Source: Candidatus Rokubacteria bacterium 13_1_40CM_69_27 (GTDB lineage: Bacteria; Methylomirabilota; Methylomirabilia; Rokubacteriales; CSP1-6). Taken from it: a DNA stretch of 32,623 bases. The DNA is taken from NCBI GenBank assembly GCA_001917535.1, contig MNEF01000060.1, positions 1 through 32,623 of the forward strand, written 5' to 3'. Positions 27,435 through 32,623 of this stretch are shown here, in pieces. The notes beneath the pieces are model-generated. The model made no database searches. It was not told the DNA's origin and saw only the letters and a program-made list of their open reading frames with translations. Made by a program: the position numbers and the translations under genes. Every line of letters starts with the position of its first letter. Position 1 is the first letter of the stretch.

Positions 27435-28610
27435 TCAACGAAGATACGACGACACGAACGTCCCCGCCGCAGTCGCGGTGGTGGCGAAGCGGCCGAAGCG
27501 GAACGGCGCGGCGCTGACGGGCGGTGTGGCGCCCGAGATCAGCGCCGCCATCATCTCGCCCACGGCCGGCGCCAGCTTGAAGCCGTGGCCGCTCATGCCG
27601 GCGGCGATCCAGAAGCCGCCGAGCGGCGACTCGTCGAGGATCGGCATCCAGTCGGGCGTGATGTCGAAGGCGCCGGCGTAGCCCTGCCGATAGCGCGCCT
27701 CGCTGAGGCGCGGCAGGGCCCGGCTCGTCCGTTCCAGGACGTCCGTGGCCTCCTCGAACCCGACCTGGCTGCCCAGAAGCTCCGGATCCATCGGATGCTG
27801 GGCCTCGTCGTCGGTGAGCGAGCCCGTCAGCGTCAGCCCTCCCGTCTCGGGTCGCACGTAGCTGCCGCCGGCGAGGTCGAGATAGACGAGGTGGGGTGGG
27901 CCGAAGCCGGGATCGCGCTCGACGATGAAGACGGGGTGGCGCCCGACGACGATCGGCAGATCGATGCCGGCGAGCCTGGCCACCGCGGGCGACCAGAGGC
28001 CGGCCGCGTTCACCACGATCGGAGCGTGGATCACCTCGCCTCCGGCGGTCCTCACGCCCTCCACCTGGCCACCGCCCTGCTCGATCCCCGTGACCTCGGT
28101 GCCCTGCTCGATCGTCACCCCGAGCCGGCGCGCCGCCGCCGCGTAGCCGGCCGTCACGGCCGACGGATCGGCATAACCCGATTCGGGCTCGTAGAGGACG
28201 GCGCCGAGTGTGGCGACATCGATGCGCGGCTCGATCCGCACGGCGTCGGCAGGCTCGAGCAGCTGCGCCCGGATGCCGAGCGCCCGCTGGCGAGCGAGCG
28301 TCTGCTCCAGCCGGGGACGCATGGCCGCGCTCACCGCGATGAGGGCCCCGCAGCCGACGTACCCCGACGATCCGCCCACCGCCTCGTCGAAGCGCTGGTA
28401 GACGTCGAGCGAGCGCCGGACCATCCGGGTCGTTTCCGGCGTGGGGTAGAGCTGCCTGATGATGCCGACGGAACGCCCGGTCCCGCCGGCTCCGATGAAC
28501 TTGCGCTCCAGCACGAGCACGTCGCGCACGCCGCGCCGGGCCAGGTGGAACGCGATGGACGCGCCGGTGACGCCGCCTCCGATGATGACGACGTCGGCGC
28601 TGCGGGTCAC
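27435..28610 (-). CDS. FAD-dependent amino-acid/amine oxidoreductase (DAO family)
   Basis: This resembles the D-amino acid oxidase/sarcosine oxidase beta family, flavoproteins that oxidise amino acids or N-methylated amines to imines. The Rossmann motif GGGVTG is at residues 11-16 (ADVVIIGGGVTGASIAFHLA), followed by LVLERKFIGAGGTGRS. The C-terminal FAD-contact segment is AAGMSGHGFKLAPAVGE. The GTG start (28610) overlaps the MOSC stop by 4 nt. At 391 aa it is full length, with no signal peptide. Neighbouring hyuAB and OCD-like genes suggest a role in breaking down an amino-acid-like import, but the substrate is not determinable. Confidence 0.93.
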   Translation of the reverse strand: MTRSADVVIIGGGVTGASIAFHLARRGVRDVLVLERKFIGAGGTGRSVGIIRQLYPTPETTRMVRRSLDVYQRFDEAVGGSSGYVGCGALIAVSAAMRPRLEQTLARQRALGIRAQLLEPADAVRIEPRIDVATLGAVLYEPESGYADPSAVTAGYAAAARRLGVTIEQGTEVTGIEQGGGQVEGVRTAGGEVIHAPIVVNAAGLWSPAVARLAGIDLPIVVGRHPVFIVERDPGFGPPHLVYLDLAGGSYVRPETGGLTLTGSLTDDEAQHPMDPELLGSQVGFEEATDVLERTSRALPRLSEARYRQGYAGAFDITPDWMPILDESPLGGFWIAAGMSGHGFKLAPAVGEMMAALISGATPPVSAAPFRFGRFATTATAAGTFVSSYLR

Positions 28611-29113
28611 CTGGGCGTCGCCGCCAGCGCGGCCGACGCTTCGCTCTCGGAGAGGAGACGCACCGGATCGCCCCGCCGCACCGCGCCCTCCACCAGGACC
28701 CGCGCATAGACGCGGCTCCAGCCCGGATGACGCTTCTGCGCGACGCGCGCGTAGTCACCGGCAAGGAAGGCGGGGCGGATGTTGGCGCAGGGCGACGTGT
28801 ACCGCGTCACCTGCAGCAGCAGCTCTTCGCCTACACGCAGCACCGCCCCGGGGACGACCGCCGGCCAGTCGAGCCCGTGGACGGTGAGGTTCTCGCCGAT
28901 GGCGCCGGGGACGATGGGGTGCCCCTCGGCCCGGAGCGCTTCGATCGCCTCCATCGCGTACATGCACACGGCGCGTTCGGGGCCGCCGTGGTGCTCCGTA
29001 TCGCGGTGCGCGTCGCCCTGGAGACCCAGCACCGACACCCGCGCGGACTCCACGGCGGTCTTCGGCACTCCGCCACGGGAGACATTGATCTGGACGACCC
29101 GTCCCGTACTCAT
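28607..29113 (-). CDS. MOSC domain protein
   Basis: MOSC domains occur in molybdenum-cofactor sulfurases and in small proteins that may carry sulfur or help amidoxime-type reduction. Motifs: GLQGDAHRDTEHHGGPERAV, then PGAIGENLTVHGLDW, and the conserved cysteine C109 in YTSPCANI. The protein is 168 aa, a stand-alone MOSC domain. It overlaps the FAD oxidase gene by 4 nt. The start ATG (29113) lies 2 nt from repeat copy F and no Shine-Dalgarno precedes it. Exact role unknown. Confidence 0.92.
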   Translation of the reverse strand: MSTGRVVQINVSRGGVPKTAVESARVSVLGLQGDAHRDTEHHGGPERAVCMYAMEAIEALRAEGHPIVPGAIGENLTVHGLDWPAVVPGAVLRVGEELLLQVTRYTSPCANIRPAFLAGDYARVAQKRHPGWSRVYARVLVEGAVRRGDPVRLLSESEASAALAATPR

Positions 29114-29115
29114 AG

Positions 29116-29218
29116 GTCGGAGGGGGCGACTTCACAGGCGCGCCCACAGGGCGCGACGGCCTCACGGCTCCCTCCAAGCCACCCCAGTAGTTGCGCCGGC
29201 GAAGCCGGCGCTCGACGA
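29116..29218 (+). repeat. Dispersed palindromic element, copy F (OCD-MOSC gap)
   Basis: Long form related to copy B. The left arm is GTCGGAGGGGGCGAC, the inner hairpin CGCGCCC-ACA-GGGCGCG (29139-29155), the right arm is degenerate (GGCTCCCTCCAAG), and hairpin 3 is GCGCCGGC-GAA-GCCGGCGC (29193-29211), then TCGACGAA. It fills most of the 139-nt gap between two - strand genes that otherwise belong to a tight operon. It is the most diverged copy. Confidence 0.82.
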
Positions 29219-29252
29219 AACGCGCGCGACGTTTGGGTTGACGCAGGATGGC

Positions 29253-30233
29253 TCACAGGCTGACCTCCTGGCCGAGGCCCTCGGCCCTGGCGCGATTGTA
29301 CGCGAGCCGGGCGGTGACAAGATCCTCCAGCGCCCAGCCGACCGACTTGAACACCGTGATCTCCTGGTCGCTCGTACGGCCCGGGCGGGCACCCGTCACC
29401 ACCTCGGCGAGCTCGGCGGCGATGTGGCCGCGGTCGAAGGCGCCCTCCCGTACTGGGATCAGGATGTCGCCGGCCTCCTCCAGAGCGCCCGCATACGTGT
29501 CGACGACGACCCGGGCGCGGCTCATCGCCGGCGTATCGGCCTCGCGGTCCGTCGGTCGGAACGCGCCGACGAGATCGACGTGGGTGCCGGGCCGAAGGTC
29601 GGCGCCGAAGACCACCGGGGTCGGCGAGGTCGTCGCACACGTGATGATGTCCGCCTCTCGGGCGGCGATTCGGGGGTCGGCCGCGACCTCCACCGGGATA
29701 CCGAGTCGTTCGCGCATCGTTTCGGCGAAACGGCGCGCGCGCCCGGGATCCCGCCCGGCGACGGCGACCCGCTCGAGCCTGCGGACGTCAGCGAGGCAGG
29801 CGAGCTGAAAGCCGGCCTGGACGCCCGCCCCGAAGCAGGCCACGCGGCGGGCGTCGGGCCGGGCCAGCAGGCGCGCCGCCAGCGCGGACGTAGCCCCCGT
29901 CCGGAGCGCCGTGAGGAAGGTTCCCTCCAGCAGGGCGAGGGGCTGGCCGGTCGAGCCGTCCATGAGGACGTAGCTCGCGTAGATCGTCGGATGGCCGCGG
30001 GAGCGGTTGCCGGCGTAGACGGTGACGAGCTTCGTGCCCAGCGCGGGGCTGCCCTCCGCCCCCACCATGGCCGGCATGAAGAGCAGGACGCCCTGGTCGC
30101 CGACGCCGACGACGGAGCGCGCGGGCGCGGTGGCGCGGCCGGCGGCGTGGAGGCGGAAGGCCGCCTCCAGCGCGTCGATCACGTCGCGCGGCGGCAGCAG
30201 CCGCTCCAGCTCGCCGCGCGAGAGGATCAGCAC
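29253..30233 (-). CDS. Ornithine cyclodeaminase / mu-crystallin family protein
   Basis: The family includes ornithine cyclodeaminase, archaeal alanine dehydrogenase and ketimine reductases, all NAD(P)-dependent. GTG 30233 gives MLILSRGELERLLPPRDVID. The Lys-containing segment GTKLVTVYAGN, the LRTGATSALAARLLA helix and the Rossmann-like VACFGAGVQA are visible; C-terminal VFKSVGWALEDLVTA is typical. The catalytic loop reads VDLVGAFRPTDREAD, closer to dehydrogenase/ketimine-reductase members than to classical ornithine cyclodeaminase, so I do not claim ornithine as substrate. At 326 aa it is full length. It follows maoC by 4 nt. Confidence 0.93.
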   Translation of the reverse strand: MLILSRGELERLLPPRDVIDALEAAFRLHAAGRATAPARSVVGVGDQGVLLFMPAMVGAEGSPALGTKLVTVYAGNRSRGHPTIYASYVLMDGSTGQPLALLEGTFLTALRTGATSALAARLLARPDARRVACFGAGVQAGFQLACLADVRRLERVAVAGRDPGRARRFAETMRERLGIPVEVAADPRIAAREADIITCATTSPTPVVFGADLRPGTHVDLVGAFRPTDREADTPAMSRARVVVDTYAGALEEAGDILIPVREGAFDRGHIAAELAEVVTGARPGRTSDQEITVFKSVGWALEDLVTARLAYNRARAEGLGQEVSL

Positions 30234-30237
30234 CGGG

Positions 30238-30627
30238 TCAGGTCACCTGGCGGCGCCGGATCATGCGCTGCACGCGCGATTCCAGAACGAGCTCGTCGCG
30301 CTGGTTGAGCACGCGGTGCCGGTAGGTGACGATGCCGCGGTCGGGCTTCTTCGTCTCGCGCTTTTCCACGACCTCGATCTCCACCCGGATCGTATCGCCC
30401 GCGAGCACGGGCGCCACGATGCGGATCTCTCCGCCCAGCCAGGCCATCCCGGTGCCGTGGATGAGCCCGGTCTGCATCACGAGGCCTTCCGACAGCGCGA
30501 ACGTGAGCGCCCCCGGCGCGGCTCGCCGGCCGAAGACCGACTCCCGCGCGACGTACTCCATGTCCATGAACAGGGGCTCGGTGAAGCCGCAGAGGTTCAC
30601 GAAGTTCACGATGTCCGTCTCCGACAC
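30238..30627 (-). CDS. MaoC-like dehydratase (frameshifted N-terminus)
   Basis: This is a hot-dog fold MaoC/NodN-type protein; relatives hydrate enoyl-CoA or mesaconyl-CoA, but specificity is unknown. The frame reads MSETDIVNFVNLCGFTEPLF from GTG 30627, then GLIHGTGMAWLGGE and the C-terminal YRHRVLNQRDELVLESRV. Conserved residues continue in frame upstream (YRTLGRTV), but no start exists there. A good ATG at 30695 with GGAGG upstream encodes the expected N-terminus MLGQGLTWEETSPG in another frame. One base missing in the G/C runs at 30651-30660 would join them into a normal protein near 152 aa. It is either a real frameshift or an assembly error. Confidence 0.88.
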   Translation of the reverse strand: MSETDIVNFVNLCGFTEPLFMDMEYVARESVFGRRAAPGALTFALSEGLVMQTGLIHGTGMAWLGGEIRIVAPVLAGDTIRVEIEVVEKRETKKPDRGIVTYRHRVLNQRDELVLESRVQRMIRRRQVT

Positions 30628-30695
30628 CGTGCGGCCGAGCGTCCGGTAGAGGGCCCGGGGCTCGTCTCCTCCCAGGTGAGGCCCTGCCCCAACAT
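30628..30695 (-). other. Out-of-frame N-terminal coding segment of maoC
   Basis: ATG 30695, with GGAGG (complement of 30707-30711) 11 nt before it, encodes MLGQGLTWEETSPG. This resembles the beginning of MaoC proteins, whose next residues (LYRTLGRTVSETD) follow in another frame. The frame change lies in the homopolymer runs CCCC-GGG-CCC read on the - strand at 30660-30651. Confidence 0.75.
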
Positions 30696-30731
30696 GGTGG
30701 TGGAATCCTCCAATTTAGATCATAGGCTCGC

Positions 30732-30760
30732 CTCGGGCGGGCGGGGCCCAGCCCGCCGAG
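30732..30760 (-). terminator. GC-rich hairpin between livF and maoC
   Basis: CTCGGGCGGGC (30732-30742) pairs with GCCCGCCGAG (30751-30760), with one bulge and an 8-nt loop. It lies in the 84-nt gap after livF. No T-run follows on the - strand, so it may be a weak terminator, an mRNA-stabilising stem, or neither. A TATGAT sequence (complement of 30718-30723) next to it could be a -10 box for maoC, but no -35 box is evident. Confidence 0.35.
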
Positions 30761-30779
30761 CGCCCTGCGGCTCGCACTA

Positions 30780-31467
30780 CTACTCCCCGAGGTACGCCCG
30801 GCGGACCTCGGGGTTTTCCGCCAGCGCGGCCGCCGTCCCGCCGAGCGCGATCGTACCCGTCTCCAGGACGTAGCCGCGGTGGGCGATGCTGAGCGCCATC
30901 GCGGCATTCTGCTCGACGAGGAGGATGGTGGTGCCCTGGCGGTTGATGTCGCTGATCGTCTCGAAGATCTGCTCGACCAGGACGGGCGCCAGCCCCATGC
31001 TCGGCTCGTCGAGCAGCAACAGGCGCGGGCTGGCCATCAGCGCCCGGCCGATGGCCAGCATTTGCTGCTCGCCACCCGAGAGCGTGCCCGCGACCTGGGT
31101 CAGGCGTTCCTGGAGGCGCGGGAAGAGGGCGAAGACCCGCTCGAGGTCGGCCTCGATCCCGTCATCGCCCCGGCGGTAGGCGCCCATCATGAGGTTCTCC
31201 CTGACGCTCAGGCGCTTGAAGATGCGCCGGCCTTCGGGGACGTGGGCGATCCCGCGAAGCACGACCTCGTGGGGGGGCACGCCGGTCAGCGGCTCGTCGT
31301 CGAGCGTGATCGTGCCTCGCCGCGGCGCCAGTAGCCCGGAAATGGTCTTGAGCGTGGTCGTCTTGCCGGCCCCATTGTTGCCGAGGATGGCGACGATTTC
31401 GCCGCGGCGCACCTCGATCCCGATGCCCTTGAGGGCGTGGATCTCGTCGTAGAAGACGTGGAGACCC

Positions 31468-31481
<14 letters not shown>
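30780..31481 (-). CDS. livF: Branched-chain amino acid type ABC transporter ATPase LivF
   Basis: LivF is one of two ATPases of LIV-type importers, whose cargo ranges from branched-chain amino acids to urea, amides and aromatics. GTG 31481 gives MLQIEGLHVFYDEIHALKGI. Walker A GNNGAGKT is at 34-41, the signature is LSGGEQQMLAIGRAL, and Walker B is LLLLDEPSMGLAP. It is 233 aa and ends RRAYLGE, the typical LivF C-terminus. It overlaps livG by 14 nt. Confidence 0.96.
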
Positions 31482-32261
<780 letters not shown>

Positions 32262-32265
<4 letters not shown>

Positions 32266-32623
32266 CCGAGCTCGCGCTGCCGGCGCCGAGCGGGCAGCAT
32301 GCCCTGCGGCCGGAAGATCATCATGAGGACCAGGATGACGCCGAAGATCATGCGTTCGTATTTCGCCGGCTCGAACTGCGTCGGGAGGTCGGCGAGGCTG
32401 TAGCCGAGGATCGACACGCCGGCGTTCTTCAGCTCGTTGAGCCAGAGCGAGAAGCCCTTGAGCACCTGGAGGTTCAGGACGGTGACCACGGTGGCGCCGA
32501 GCACGGGGCCGGAGATCGAGCCCATGCCGCCCAGGATGACCATGGAGAGCACGCCGATGGATTCCAGGAAGGTGAACGACTCGGGATTGATGAAGACCTG
32601 CTTGGCGGAAAAGAGAACGCCCA
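32262..32623 (-). CDS. livM: Branched-chain amino acid type ABC transporter permease LivM (5'-truncated)
   Basis: The frame stays open to the window edge, and the residues before the first possible GTG at 32552 (AKQVFINPESFTFLESIG) already match LivM, so the true start lies beyond 32623. The visible part is the last roughly 120 residues: VLSMVILGGMGSISGPVLGA, a further membrane segment, and the end RMIFGVILVLMMIFRPQGML. It is an inner-membrane permease forming the channel with LivH, which would lie outside the window. Confidence 0.95.

Noticed and set aside
25727-27517. Open frame of about 600 codons on the + strand opposite hyuA
   Set aside because: Antisense shadow of a clear HyuA gene, lacking any recognisable motif.

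Overview
The window is about 32.6 kb of very GC-rich bacterial chromosome with three gene blocks. Gene content and order suggest an uncultured, environmental, non-proteobacterial lineage. A member of the Rokubacteria/Methylomirabilota (NC10) group is my best guess, from the long S10-spc-alpha run with adk and map inside it, the high GC, and a liv transporter joined to hydantoinase, ornithine-cyclodeaminase-like and MaoC genes. This assignment is inference, not a database result.

Block 1 (1-15230, + strand) is an essentially complete S10-spc-alpha ribosomal protein superoperon of 30 genes, from a 5'-truncated rplC to rplQ, with secY, adk, map, infA and rpoA in their usual places. It builds ribosomal subunits, the SecY channel, adenylate kinase, methionine aminopeptidase, IF-1 and RNA polymerase alpha. 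Genes overlap or lie within 14 nt of each other, except at three gaps, and each of those gaps holds one copy of a dispersed palindromic element. Several ribosomal proteins carry Ala/Pro/Lys-rich tails, and the tail of RplD is made from another copy of the element.

Block 2 (15270-21976, - strand) is a tight operon read trxA, trpE, trpG, thiL, two tandem CNNM/CBS (CorC/HlyC-type) membrane proteins, and a dienelactone-hydrolase-family enzyme. A sigma-54-type response regulator (22108-23457, + strand) diverges from trxA.

Block 3 (23622-32623, - strand) is an uptake and catabolism cluster read livM (truncated by the window end), livG, livF, a MaoC-like protein with an apparent N-terminal frameshift, an ornithine cyclodeaminase/mu-crystallin homologue, a MOSC protein, a FAD amino-acid/amine oxidase, hyuA and hyuB. 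It looks built to import an amino-acid-like or cyclic amide compound and degrade it; the substrate cannot be read from sequence.

The most interesting signal is the dispersed element: six copies of about 70-105 bp (near 1173, 7685, 11985, 12199, 25227 and 29116), all in the same orientation. Each has up to three consecutive hairpins and ends in GCTCGA. The last hairpin shows a compensatory base-pair swap between copies. Two copies are translated in frame, at the RplD C-terminus and the HyuB N-terminus, recalling protein-coding palindromic elements of Rickettsia. No tRNA, rRNA, CRISPR array, insertion sequence or phage gene was seen, and no gene-free stretch exceeds 300 bases.
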